From positions 221,617 through 285,616 of the forward strand of contig DASRBI010000009.1 in the NCBI GenBank assembly GCA_035685165.1: DNA of 64,000 bases, read 5' to 3'. A model generated the notes under the pieces. It was not told the DNA's origin, made no database searches, and saw nothing but the letters and a program-made list of their open reading frames with translations. The DNA is from DATFDN01 sp035685165. Lineage in GTDB: Bacteria > Pseudomonadota > Alphaproteobacteria > Acetobacterales > Acetobacteraceae. Below are positions 45,170 to 53,445 of this stretch, piece by piece (position 1 is the first letter of the stretch; each line of letters begins with the position of its first letter). Position numbers and translations under genes: made by a program.

Positions 45170-45198
45170 CTGTCATCGAAGCTTCACAGAACTGAAAC
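45170..45198 (+). promoter_or_regulatory. Possible Pho box upstream of pstB
   Basis: CTGTCAT (45170-45176) is followed, 11 nt on, by GCTTCAC (45181-45187). The first half matches the CTGTCAT Pho-box half-site exactly; the second keeps only TCA. It lies about 90 bp before pstB, whose operon encodes PhoB, so autoregulation by PhoB is plausible. Confidence 0.4.
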
Positions 45199-45267
45199 CG
45201 GACGAACTGCTGCGCCGTCTACCGACGTGGGCTATCCCCGCCCCGCGAGTCCGGAGCAGGAAGCCTG

Positions 45268-46089
45268 ATGAGCGCGACACACGAGATCGAGGCGGCCACC
45301 CCGCACGGCCAGCGAAATGGGGTCGCGGCGGATGCGGCGGCTAAGATCCGCATCCGCGACCTCGACTTTTATTACGGCTCGGTGCGCGCGCTGAAATCGG
45401 TCTCCATGGACTTTCCGGAGCGGCAGATCACCGGAATGATCGGCCCCTCCGGCTGCGGCAAATCGACGCTCCTGCGGGTGCTCAACCGCATGTACGACCT
45501 CTACCCTGGCCAGCGCGCCACGGGCGAGGTGCTGATGGACGGGGAGAACATCATCGGCCCGGAGGTCGACGCGATCGCGCTGCGCTCTCGGGTCGGCATG
45601 GTGTTCCAGAAGCCGACCCCGTTTCCGATGTCGATTTACGAGAACATCGCCTTCGGCGTGCGCCTGCACGAGAAACTCAGCCGCGCCGCGATGGCCGAGC
45701 GCGTGGAGTGGTCGCTCACCCGGGCCGCGCTGTGGGAGGAGGTGAAGGACCGGCTGTCCGCCTCCGCGCTCGGCCTCTCGGGCGGCCAGCAGCAGCGGCT
45801 GGTGATCGCGCGCACCATCGCCATTCGCCCCGAAGTGATCCTGATGGACGAGCCGACGAGTGCGCTCGATCCGATCAGCACCCTCAAGATCGAGGAGCTG
45901 ATGGACACGCTGAAGCAGGATTTCACCATCGCTCTGGTGACGCACAACATGCAGCAGGCCGCGCGCGTCGCCGATCAGGTGGCGTTTTTCTATCTCGGCG
46001 AGCTGGTGGAGATCGGCCCCTCGGAACGCATCTTCACCGCCCCGCGCGAGAAGCGCACCGAGGCCTATATCACCGGCCGCTTCGGCTAG
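45268..46089 (+). CDS. pstB: Phosphate ABC transporter ATP-binding protein PstB
   Basis: A 273-residue ATPase. Walker A is GPSGCGKSTLLR, the signature LSGGQQQRLVIAR, Walker B VILMDEPTSALDP and the H-loop THNMQQAAR. The family features LNRMYDLYPG and MVFQKPTPFPMSIYENIAFG mark it as PstB rather than another ABC ATPase. It powers high-affinity phosphate uptake with PstSCA, which are not encoded here. About 20 extra N-terminal residues precede the domain. It is followed at 10 bp by phoU and then phoB. Confidence 0.95.
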   Translation: MSATHEIEAATPHGQRNGVAADAAAKIRIRDLDFYYGSVRALKSVSMDFPERQITGMIGPSGCGKSTLLRVLNRMYDLYPGQRATGEVLMDGENIIGPEVDAIALRSRVGMVFQKPTPFPMSIYENIAFGVRLHEKLSRAAMAERVEWSLTRAALWEEVKDRLSASALGLSGGQQQRLVIARTIAIRPEVILMDEPTSALDPISTLKIEELMDTLKQDFTIALVTHNMQQAARVADQVAFFYLGELVEIGPSERIFTAPREKRTEAYITGRFG

Positions 46090-46099
46090 GAGCCGCAAT

Positions 46100-46843
46100 A
46101 TGTCCGAGGCCCCGCAGCAGCACCTCGTCACCCGGTTCGAAAAGGAGCTCGTGCAACTGCGCGACCTCCTGATCGAGATGGGCGGCAACGTGGAAAGCCA
46201 GCTCGCGCTGGCCGCGCGCGCCATCATCGAACGCGACACCGAAGCGGCGACGCGCGCGGTGGAGAGCGACCCGGAAGTGGACAAGCTCGGGGAACGGATC
46301 GAGGAGCAGGTGATCCGCATGCTGGCGCTGCGCCAGCCGATGGCGGAGGATCTGCGGACCATCGTCGGCGCCTTGCGGATCATGGTCGATCTGGAGCGCA
46401 TCGGCGACTACGCGGCCAACGTCGCCAAGCGCAGCATCGTGCTGGCGCAGTTCTCGCTGCCTTTCTCGCTTGCCGGCATCGCCAACATGGCGCGGCTGGT
46501 GCAGGAGGAAGTGAAGGATGTGATCGACGCGATCGGCGACCGCGACCCGAATAAGGCCGTGCGGGTGTGGCGCTCCGACCAAGCGGTGGACGACCTCTAC
46601 ACCAGCATCTTTCGTGAGCTGGTGACGTACATGATGGAAGATCCGCGCAACATCACGCCCTGCACGCATCTTCTGTTCATCGCCAAGAACCTGGAGCGGA
46701 TCGGCGACCACGCCACCAACGTGGCCGAGACCGTGCACTACGCGATCACCGGCCAGGTACTGACCGAAGCGCGGCCGAAGGGCGACAATTCGCCCTACGC
46801 GATCGTCCGGCCGCGCACGGAGGAGGAGGAGGAGGAGGAGTAA
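46100..46843 (+). CDS. phoU: Phosphate signalling protein PhoU
   Basis: A 247-residue all-helical protein of two PhoU repeats, with MARLVQEEVKDVIDAI, VDLERIGDYAANVAKR and LFIAKNLERIGDHATNVAE marking the E/D-rich metal-binding helices. It represses the Pho response by bridging PstB and PhoR when phosphate is ample. It ends in six consecutive glutamates, encoded by a (GAG)n run at 46820-46840 that also supplies the ribosome site of phoB. It starts 10 bp after pstB and lies 4 bp before phoB. Confidence 0.95.
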   Translation: MSEAPQQHLVTRFEKELVQLRDLLIEMGGNVESQLALAARAIIERDTEAATRAVESDPEVDKLGERIEEQVIRMLALRQPMAEDLRTIVGALRIMVDLERIGDYAANVAKRSIVLAQFSLPFSLAGIANMARLVQEEVKDVIDAIGDRDPNKAVRVWRSDQAVDDLYTSIFRELVTYMMEDPRNITPCTHLLFIAKNLERIGDHATNVAETVHYAITGQVLTEARPKGDNSPYAIVRPRTEEEEEEE

Positions 46844-46847
46844 TCCG

Positions 46848-47555
46848 GTGCAGGAACGCAACTCCCGTCGCACGATCCTCGTCGTCGAGGACGAGGCGGC
46901 GCTCGCGATGCTGCTGCGCTACAACCTGGAGAAGCAGGGCTTCCGGGTCGAAGAGGCGGCGGATGGGCAGGAGGCGCTGACGCGCCTCAACGAGTCCCAG
47001 CCCGACCTCGTGCTGCTCGATTGGATGCTGCCGACTCTGTCGGGCCTCGAAGTGTGCCGCCAGATCAGGCGGCGGGCCAGCACGCGCGATCTGCCGGTCA
47101 TCATGGTGACGGCCCGCACCGACGATCAGGACGCGGTGCGCGGCCTCAACACCGGAGCGGACGATTATATCGCCAAGCCCTTCAGCATGGACGCGCTGCT
47201 CGCCCGCGTGCGCGCCTTGCTGCGCCGCTCGGGCGCGTCCTCGGGCAAGGGCGAGCTTGCTTTTCACGACATCCGCATGGACCTCGACGCGCACCGGGTC
47301 AGCCGCAACGGGCGCCCGATCCACCTCGGGCCGACCGAGTTCCGCCTGCTCGAGTTCCTGATCCAGCATCCGCGGCGCGTGTTCGGGCGGGAGGAGCTGC
47401 TGCAGGCGGTCTGGGGACCGGACATTCATGTGGAGCCGCGCACGGTCGATGTGCATATCCGCCGGCTGCGCAAGGCGATCAACGGCGAGGGCGAGCTCGA
47501 CCTGATCCGCACCGTACGCGCCGCCGGCTACGCAATCGACACCGAGCCGCTCTGA
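46848..47555 (+). CDS. phoB: Phosphate regulon response regulator PhoB
   Basis: A 235-residue OmpR-family response regulator. The receiver has DE at the start (VVEDEAALAML), the phospho-acceptor Asp in LVLLDWMLP, Thr in VTART and Lys in YIAKPFS. The DNA-binding winged helix follows with LGPTEFRLLEFLIQHPRRVF and TVDVHIRRLRKAI, characteristic of PhoB. The GTG start follows the GGAGGAGG run at the end of phoU. Its kinase PhoR is not in the window. It probably controls its own operon and the downstream ugp genes. Confidence 0.93.
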   Translation: MQERNSRRTILVVEDEAALAMLLRYNLEKQGFRVEEAADGQEALTRLNESQPDLVLLDWMLPTLSGLEVCRQIRRRASTRDLPVIMVTARTDDQDAVRGLNTGADDYIAKPFSMDALLARVRALLRRSGASSGKGELAFHDIRMDLDAHRVSRNGRPIHLGPTEFRLLEFLIQHPRRVFGREELLQAVWGPDIHVEPRTVDVHIRRLRKAINGEGELDLIRTVRAAGYAIDTEPL

Positions 47556-47570
47556 GGCCAATCTGGTCCC

Positions 47571-48707
47571 ATGACCCTGGCGGGCCAGAATTTCGGTCCC
47601 GACCTGCTCCTGCGCGGCCTGAGCAAATCGTTCGGGCCGACCGCCGTATTGGAGGAGCTCGATCTCGCCATCCCGGGGGGAAGGTTCACCGTCCTGCTCG
47701 GCGGTTCGGGCTGCGGCAAGACGACCTGCCTCCGGCTCATCGCCGGGCTCGAACAACCCTCGGCCGGGGCGATCCTGATCGGCGACAGGGACGTCACGGC
47801 GTTGCCGCCAGCGGCCCGCGGCGTGGCGATGGTCTTTCAGTCCTACGCGCTGTTTCCGCACCTCTCGGTCGCCGAGAACATTTTGTTCGGGCTGAAGGCA
47901 CGGCGCGTCGGGCGGGCGGAGCGGGAGGCGCGGCTGCGCCGTGCCGCCGAGCTGCTCGGCATCGCCCATCTGCTCGCCCGGAAGCCGGGCCAAATTTCCG
48001 GCGGCCAGCAGCAGCGCGTGGCGCTCGGCCGGGCGATCGTCGCCGAAACGCCCGTATGCTTGATGGACGAGCCGCTTTCCAACCTGGACGCGCAGCTTCG
48101 CGCCGAGATGCGGCGCGAGATCGTGGCGCTGCAGCGCCGGCTGGGGCTGACGATGATCTACGTCACGCACGACCAGACCGAGGCGATGAGCATGGCTGAT
48201 CAGGTGGTCGTGCTGCGCGCCGGGCGGCTCGAGCAGGCCGCCCCGCCCGCCGAGGTCTACGAGCGGCCGGCCACCGCCTTCGTCGCCGGGTTCATCGGAA
48301 CGCCGCCGATGAATTTGCTCAGTCTGACGCCGCACCGCGGCGGCCTCGCCGTCGCCGGCACGGACGCAGTCCTGCCGGTGCGCGCCGAGAACCGCGCGCT
48401 GATCGCCGGGCTGCGCCCCGAGTCGCTCTCGCTTTCGGCGCACGCTGCGGCATCGGGGGCGCTGCCGCTACTCGTCGAACATGCCGAGTATCTCGGCGCC
48501 GACACTGTGCTAACAGGGCGGATCGGCGCGGCCGGGCCGGTGCTGCAAGCGCGCCTGCCGGGCCGTTCCGTTGTCGCGCCGGGGGCTTCGGTGCGGCTGT
48601 TTTACGATCCACGCGCCCTTCATTTGTTCGACGCCCAGACCGGCGCCCGCATCGCCGCCGCGCCGTCCATGATCGAGCCCCAACCCGAACAAGAGGCAGT
48701 CACATGA
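47571..48707 (+). CDS. ugpC: ABC transporter ATP-binding protein, UgpC/MalK type
   Basis: A 378-residue ATPase of the carbohydrate-uptake group. Walker A is GGSGCGKTTCLR, signature ISGGQQQRVALGR, Walker B VCLMDEPLSNLD and H-loop THDQTEAMSMAD; a TOBE-type domain follows from about 250. It lies 15 bp after phoB and overlaps ugpB by 4 bp. This context, and the UgpB-like binding protein, supports glycerol-3-phosphate or its diesters as substrate, although MalK-type ATPases serve many sugars, so the symbol is tentative. Confidence 0.78.
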   Translation: MTLAGQNFGPDLLLRGLSKSFGPTAVLEELDLAIPGGRFTVLLGGSGCGKTTCLRLIAGLEQPSAGAILIGDRDVTALPPAARGVAMVFQSYALFPHLSVAENILFGLKARRVGRAEREARLRRAAELLGIAHLLARKPGQISGGQQQRVALGRAIVAETPVCLMDEPLSNLDAQLRAEMRREIVALQRRLGLTMIYVTHDQTEAMSMADQVVVLRAGRLEQAAPPAEVYERPATAFVAGFIGTPPMNLLSLTPHRGGLAVAGTDAVLPVRAENRALIAGLRPESLSLSAHAAASGALPLLVEHAEYLGADTVLTGRIGAAGPVLQARLPGRSVVAPGASVRLFYDPRALHLFDAQTGARIAAAPSMIEPQPEQEAVT

Positions 48708-49999
48708 GGAACGTCAGCCGCCGCGCCGCCCTTGCCGGCGCCGCCGCCGCGCTCGCCGCGCCCGCGATCGTGCGGGCGCAGAACGCACCCTTGGAAATCC
48801 AGTTCTTCTTCCCGATTGCGGTCTCCGGCCCGATCACCAAGATCATCGACGGCTACGCCGCCGACTTCGAGGCCGAGCACAAGGGCATCCGCATCAAGCC
48901 GGTTTATGCCGGCAACTACGACGACACGATCGCCAAGGCGATCACCGCCTTCAAGGCCGGCAAGGCGCCCCCGATCGCCATGGTGGGCGCGATCCAGGTG
49001 TTCACGCTGATCGACCTCGACGCGATCGTGCCGATCGACGAGCTGGCGAACACGCCCGAGGACAAGGCGTGGCTCGACGGGTTCTTTCCTGCCTTCATGG
49101 CGAACGGCAGCGTGGACGGCCACATCTGGTCCGTGCCGTTCCAGCGTTCGACCGCGGTGCTCTACTGGAACAAGGACGCGTTCAAGCAGGCGGGGCTCGA
49201 TCCGGAAACGCCGCCCGCCACCTGGACCGAGCAGACCGACATGGGCCGCAAGCTTGTCGTCCGCGACGGCGGTTCGGTGAGCCGCTGGGGCGTGCAGATC
49301 CCGGCCACCGGCGGCACCTACTGGCTTTATCAGGCGCTGGCGCAGGAAGCCGGCCAGCAACTGATGAACAAGGCGGGCACCGAGACCTATTTCGACAAAC
49401 CAGGTTCGGTCGAGGCGCTGGAATATTGGGTGGCGCTCGGCAAACAGGGCGTGCAGGCGCCGGGCGTGCTCGACTGGGGTGCCACGCCCAACGATTTCGT
49501 CGCCGGGCGCACGGCGATGATGTGGACCACCACCGGCAACCTGACCTTCGTGCGGAACAACGCCAAGTTTCCCTTCGGCGTGGCCATGCTGCCGGCCGAC
49601 AAGCAGCGCGGCACGCCGACCGGCGGCGGCAGTTTCTACGTGTTCAGCACGGCGACGAAGGAGGAGCGCGAGGCCTCGCTCCTGTTCATCAAATGGGCGA
49701 CCACGCCCGAGCGCGCGGCGCAATGGGGCATGGACACCGGCTATGTGGCGACCCGCCCCGATGCATGGGCAACGGAGCGGATGAAGCAGTACGTTGCCGG
49801 CTTCCCACAGGCGGCGGTGGCGCGCGATCAGCTTCAGTACGCGGTGCCCGAGCTTTCCACGCACCAGAACCAGGCGGTGACGCTGCCGCTCAATGCCGCG
49901 CTGCAAGCCGCGCTGGCCGGCACCAAGCAGCCGCGGGCCGCTTTGGCCGAGGCGCAGGCGAACGCGGATCGCTTGTTGCGTCCGTTCCGCAAGGCATGA
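48704..49999 (+). CDS. ugpB: Extracellular solute-binding protein, UgpB-like
   Basis: A 431-residue periplasmic binding protein of family 1. The start MRNVSRRAALAGAAAALAAP has a SRR twin-arginine-like motif and an AxA cleavage site near residue 26. The fold starts with LEIQFFFPIAVSGP, with DGHIWSVPFQRSTAVLYWNKD and FKWATTPE-like segments typical of UgpB/sugar-binding proteins. It captures glycerol-3-phosphate or related phosphodiesters, by context with phoB. It overlaps ugpC by ATGA. About 200 bp with hairpins separates it from ugpA. Confidence 0.8.
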   Translation: MRNVSRRAALAGAAAALAAPAIVRAQNAPLEIQFFFPIAVSGPITKIIDGYAADFEAEHKGIRIKPVYAGNYDDTIAKAITAFKAGKAPPIAMVGAIQVFTLIDLDAIVPIDELANTPEDKAWLDGFFPAFMANGSVDGHIWSVPFQRSTAVLYWNKDAFKQAGLDPETPPATWTEQTDMGRKLVVRDGGSVSRWGVQIPATGGTYWLYQALAQEAGQQLMNKAGTETYFDKPGSVEALEYWVALGKQGVQAPGVLDWGATPNDFVAGRTAMMWTTTGNLTFVRNNAKFPFGVAMLPADKQRGTPTGGGSFYVFSTATKEEREASLLFIKWATTPERAAQWGMDTGYVATRPDAWATERMKQYVAGFPQAAVARDQLQYAVPELSTHQNQAVTLPLNAALQAALAGTKQPRAALAEAQANADRLLRPFRKA

Positions 50000-50198
50000 G
50001 GCGGTCCGTCCCGAATTTGACTCCCCCCTCCGCTTGCGGGAGGGGGCCGGAGCGACGGGCGCAAGCCGGCACATTGCCGCTCACACGTCTCGATTTCACC
50101 CGGGGCGCTTGCGCCGGTGCCGTCTGCTCCCCTCCCCCTAACCGCCTCCGGCAAGGGGAGGGGGGACTCCTCGCGCCCCAAGAGGGTGGTGAGATGGG
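50000..50198. repeat. Two G+C-rich inverted repeats between ugpB and ugpA
   Basis: The first stem is CCCCCTCC/GGAGGGGG (50024-50031 and 50039-50046) with a seven-base GCTTGCG loop. The second is CCCCTCCCC/GGGGAGGGG (50129-50137 and 50155-50163). Such intergenic palindromes are common in alphaproteobacteria. In this position they could lower transcript levels of the permeases relative to the binding protein by partial termination or by stabilising the upstream message. Confidence 0.5.
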
Positions 50199-51080
50199 AT
50201 GACGCTCCCCATCCGCCGCGAAACCATCCAAGGCTGGCTGCTCGTCCTGCCGGCGGTGGCGCTGCTCGCGCTGTTTACCCATTGGCCGGCGTTGCAAACG
50301 ATCTGGGCCAGCGTGCACACCGCGCCGGTTCCGCGCCATCCTTCACGGCTCGATACGACGGCCAATTTCGGGGCGATGGTCGCCGATCCGGTGTTTTGGC
50401 AGGCGCTGCGGAACAACTTGATCTATGCCGCCTGCACCATCCCGGCGACGATGGCGCTCTCGCTGGCGATGGCGTTGGCGGTGAACCGCGCCATGCCCGG
50501 GCGCGCGCTGCTGCGGCTTGCCTATTTCACGCCAACCATGCTGCCGATGGTCGCGGTCGCGAATATCTGGCTGTTCTTCTTCTCGCCGGGCTATGGGCTG
50601 ATCGACCGCGCGCTGGCGCCGTTCGGGCTCGCCGACTGGAACTGGCTCGGCTCCGCGGGCACGGCGCTGCCGGCGATGATCATCATCGCGATCTGGAAGA
50701 TGGCCGGCTTCTACATGGTCTTCTACCTCGCCGCCTTGCAGGCGATCCCACCCGAATTGCAGGAAGCCTCCGACCTCGAAGGCGCCTCGCGCCTGACGTT
50801 CTTCCGCCGCGTCGTGTGGCCCTTGGTGATGCCGACCACGCTCTTCGTGTTCGTCAACGCGGTGATCGACGCATTCCGGCTGGTGGACCACATCCTCGTG
50901 CTGACGAAAGGCGGCCCGGACAACGCCACTCAGCTTCTCCTGACCTACATCTACCAGGTTGGCTTCCAGTACTGGGATACCAACTACGCAGCGGCGCTGA
51001 CCGTGCTGCTGCTGGTGGTGCTCGCCGCCGTGGCGGTGCTGCAATTCGCCGTCATCGAGCGACGGGTGCATTACCGATGA
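50199..51080 (+). CDS. ugpA: ABC transporter permease, UgpA-like
   Basis: A 293-residue permease with six membrane helices, an N-terminal TM at about 14-32, and the MalF-type EAA loop PELQEASDLEGASRLTFFRRVVWPL. It pairs with UgpE to form the channel. The ATG lies at the end of the repeat-rich gap, with GGTGGTGAGATGGG upstream providing a ribosome site. It overlaps ugpE by 4 bp. Confidence 0.85.
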   Translation: MTLPIRRETIQGWLLVLPAVALLALFTHWPALQTIWASVHTAPVPRHPSRLDTTANFGAMVADPVFWQALRNNLIYAACTIPATMALSLAMALAVNRAMPGRALLRLAYFTPTMLPMVAVANIWLFFFSPGYGLIDRALAPFGLADWNWLGSAGTALPAMIIIAIWKMAGFYMVFYLAALQAIPPELQEASDLEGASRLTFFRRVVWPLVMPTTLFVFVNAVIDAFRLVDHILVLTKGGPDNATQLLLTYIYQVGFQYWDTNYAAALTVLLLVVLAAVAVLQFAVIERRVHYR

Positions 51081-51913
51081 GTGCGACCGCCCTGCCCCGC
51101 CCGGCAGCGCTGCCTCTGCCGAGGCTGGAGGTGATCGGTGCCTGGCTGCTCGGCGTGCTGTGGATCCTGCCCCTGCTCTGGGCGATATGGAGCGCGGTGC
51201 ATCCGGCCTCCAAGGCGACGGGCTTCGATCTGCTCGGCCCGCTCACGCTCCGCAATTTCGTCACCGCCTGGGGCATGGCGCCGTTCGGCCGCTACATGGC
51301 GAACACGGTGATGCTGGTGAGCCTGGTGCTCGCCGCGCAGTTCGTGCTCTGCACGCCCGCGGCTTACGCCTTCGCGCGGCTCAACTTCCCTGGCCGCGAT
51401 CTGCTGTTCGCCGCCGTGCTGCTGCAACTGATGATCGCGCCCGACGTGCTGATGGTGGAGAACTACCGGGTGCTGTCCGAGCTCGGCTTCGTCGATACGC
51501 TGTTCGGCATCGCGCTCCCGTATCTCGGCTCCGCTTTCGGCATTTTCCTGCTGCGCCAAGCCTTCCGCACCGTATCCCGCGATCTCGATGACGCCGCGCG
51601 GCTAGCCGGGCTCGGCCTGTTCGCCCGGCTCTGGCGGGTCTATGTGCCGCTCGCGCGGCCGACCTATGTCGCCTATGGCCTCGTGCTGGTGAGTTTTCAC
51701 TGGAACAATTTTCTCTGGCCGCTGGTTGTGACCAACTCGGTGTCGGCGCGGCCGATCACGGTCGGGCTTGCCATGTTCTCGACCACCGACCAGGGCACCG
51801 ACTGGGGGCTGATCACCGCCGGCACGCTGCTCTCCACCGCGCCGCTGGTGATCGCCTTCCTGCTGTTTCAGCGCCAGTTCGTGCAGGGCTTCATCCGCAC
51901 CCGCTCGGGCTGA
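51077..51913 (+). CDS. ugpE: ABC transporter permease, UgpE-like
   Basis: A 278-residue permease with six helices and an EAA loop SRDLDDAARLAGLGLFARLWRVYVPLARP. It completes the ugpCBAE-like set. The start at 51077 gives ATGA overlap with ugpA; a much longer open frame upstream in this phase lies inside ugpA and is spurious. The operon order (ATPase, binding protein, two permeases) differs from the E. coli ugpBAECQ order. Confidence 0.85.
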   Translation: MSATALPRPAALPLPRLEVIGAWLLGVLWILPLLWAIWSAVHPASKATGFDLLGPLTLRNFVTAWGMAPFGRYMANTVMLVSLVLAAQFVLCTPAAYAFARLNFPGRDLLFAAVLLQLMIAPDVLMVENYRVLSELGFVDTLFGIALPYLGSAFGIFLLRQAFRTVSRDLDDAARLAGLGLFARLWRVYVPLARPTYVAYGLVLVSFHWNNFLWPLVVTNSVSARPITVGLAMFSTTDQGTDWGLITAGTLLSTAPLVIAFLLFQRQFVQGFIRTRSG

Positions 51914-51917
51914 GCGC

Positions 51918-53384
51918 CTACTCCGGCTCGGGGATCGGCGTCCGCGCCAGTATCGCATCCACCATCCGGGCGCTGCGCTCCCAGTCAAACGTGCGGAATG
52001 CGTGGCCCTTGGTCACGAACTGAGCGCCGGCATAAAACTTCTCGTACTGCACATGGCGGCTGGCGAACTCGCTGCCGACGGCATCCCAGGCGAGCTTGTA
52101 GAAGCGCACGCGCTCGAGCGGCGCGGCGGCGGGCGAGGACTGGGTGCGGAGGATGTCGGCCGCGATCGCCGGATCGCGCAGATCGTCCGCCGACGAAGGC
52201 AGCATGATCATCCCGCCGCCCGCCAGCTCGCGCAGCGCATCGACGAACTTGGGGTAAAGCTGCTGGGTCAGCACCTGCGCGCTGTAAAGAAGCGCGCGGT
52301 CGGGCACGAAATAGGGGCCGCGCAACGTGCCCCGCGCCTCCATCCCGGCGACCAGCCCCTCCACCATGCCGACCTCGGCGGCAAGCTGGCCCAAAGTCTC
52401 CCGCACCTGCGGCATGTTGATGATGCCGTTCACCTCGGCGATGCGGCGCGCGAGCCCGGCCAGGAAACGCAGCTTCACCATCAGCCTTATCTGGCCCTGG
52501 TAGTTTTGCAGCACGTGCGCGGGTGTGGCGTGCCACATCGCCCCCATGATGCCGAGATCGCCGAGCGCGAACACCCGCTCCCACGGCACCTTCACGTCGT
52601 CGAACAGCACCACCGCGTCGTTCTCGTCCAAGCGGCTGGAAATCGGGTTGTCGAAATCGGAGACCGCGTGCGCCTCGTAGCTCTTGCGCGACAGCACGCG
52701 CATTCCCTTGGCCGCCATCGGCACGGCGAAACAGACCGCGTGTTTCTCGTCGCCGGGTCCGAGCGGCTGGATGCAGCCGACCAGAAGCTCGTTCGCCATC
52801 GGCGCGGCGGTGGCGAGCATCTTGCCGCCGCGCACAATGATCCCCTCGCGGTCCTGATCCACCACGCCGAGCGCGAAATACGGGTCGGCCTGCTGATGCG
52901 CGGGGCGCGAACGGTCGGCCTGCGGGTTGATGATGACGTAGGTCAGATAGAGATCGCGCGCCCGCGCCGCGCGCACATAGTCGCGCAGCGCCCCGGCGCG
53001 CCTGCGGTCATAGGCCTCGAACACGTCGAGGCCCATTTCCATGCCCGTCAGGCAGGACGCCACATGGTCCGGCGAGCGGCCCATGAACCCGGCATGGAGC
53101 TCGGCCCATTCCTCCAGCGCGCGCCGCCGCGCGACGAGTTGTTCGTAGGAGCGCGGCGCCTCCCAGGCGCGGTTGACGCGTCTGCCGTTGCCGCCTTGCA
53201 GCTCAAACGTCAGCCGCTCGATGGCCTCCGGCGCCGCCTGTGCGTCATAGAGCGCCGCCGCCGAGGCGACGCCGCCGCGAAACGCCGGATCGGCGGTTAC
53301 GTCCGAGACCTTCCGGCCGTCGATGCGGAGATCGCGGCCGTCGCGCAGCGACGCCAGATGCTCGGCCCCGGTCTTGACGTCCAT
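51918..53384 (-). CDS. 4-hydroxyphenylacetate 3-hydroxylase family oxygenase (HpaB-like)
   Basis: A 488-residue FADH2-dependent monooxygenase. Motifs include the N-terminal YEQLVARRRALEEWAELHAGFMGRSPDH segment, FEAYDRRRAGALRDYVRAARARDLYLTYVIINPQADR, ENDAVVLFDDVKVPWERVF and the C-terminal GGGMIMLPSSADDLRDP. Relatives hydroxylate phenols or act as pyrrole or 4-hydroxybutyryl-CoA type enzymes. The small flavin reductase HpaC is not nearby. The start ATG at 53384 opens at the family N-terminus. It converges on ugpE with 4 bp between stops and lies 61 bp downstream of pgk. Confidence 0.85.
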   Translation of the reverse strand: MDVKTGAEHLASLRDGRDLRIDGRKVSDVTADPAFRGGVASAAALYDAQAAPEAIERLTFELQGGNGRRVNRAWEAPRSYEQLVARRRALEEWAELHAGFMGRSPDHVASCLTGMEMGLDVFEAYDRRRAGALRDYVRAARARDLYLTYVIINPQADRSRPAHQQADPYFALGVVDQDREGIIVRGGKMLATAAPMANELLVGCIQPLGPGDEKHAVCFAVPMAAKGMRVLSRKSYEAHAVSDFDNPISSRLDENDAVVLFDDVKVPWERVFALGDLGIMGAMWHATPAHVLQNYQGQIRLMVKLRFLAGLARRIAEVNGIINMPQVRETLGQLAAEVGMVEGLVAGMEARGTLRGPYFVPDRALLYSAQVLTQQLYPKFVDALRELAGGGMIMLPSSADDLRDPAIAADILRTQSSPAAAPLERVRFYKLAWDAVGSEFASRHVQYEKFYAGAQFVTKGHAFRTFDWERSARMVDAILARTPIPEPE

Positions 53385-53445
53385 GCGTGCCCCTGCCGGC
53401 TGGAAGGGCGAAGCAGATGGCGGCGCTGCCGGCCGGTCAAGCGGG

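Noticed and set aside
48704..51913. Maltose or other sugar ABC transporter
   Set aside because: The ATPase and permeases alone would allow it, but adjacency to phoB and the UgpB-like binding protein make glycerol-3-phosphate more likely. It remains possible.
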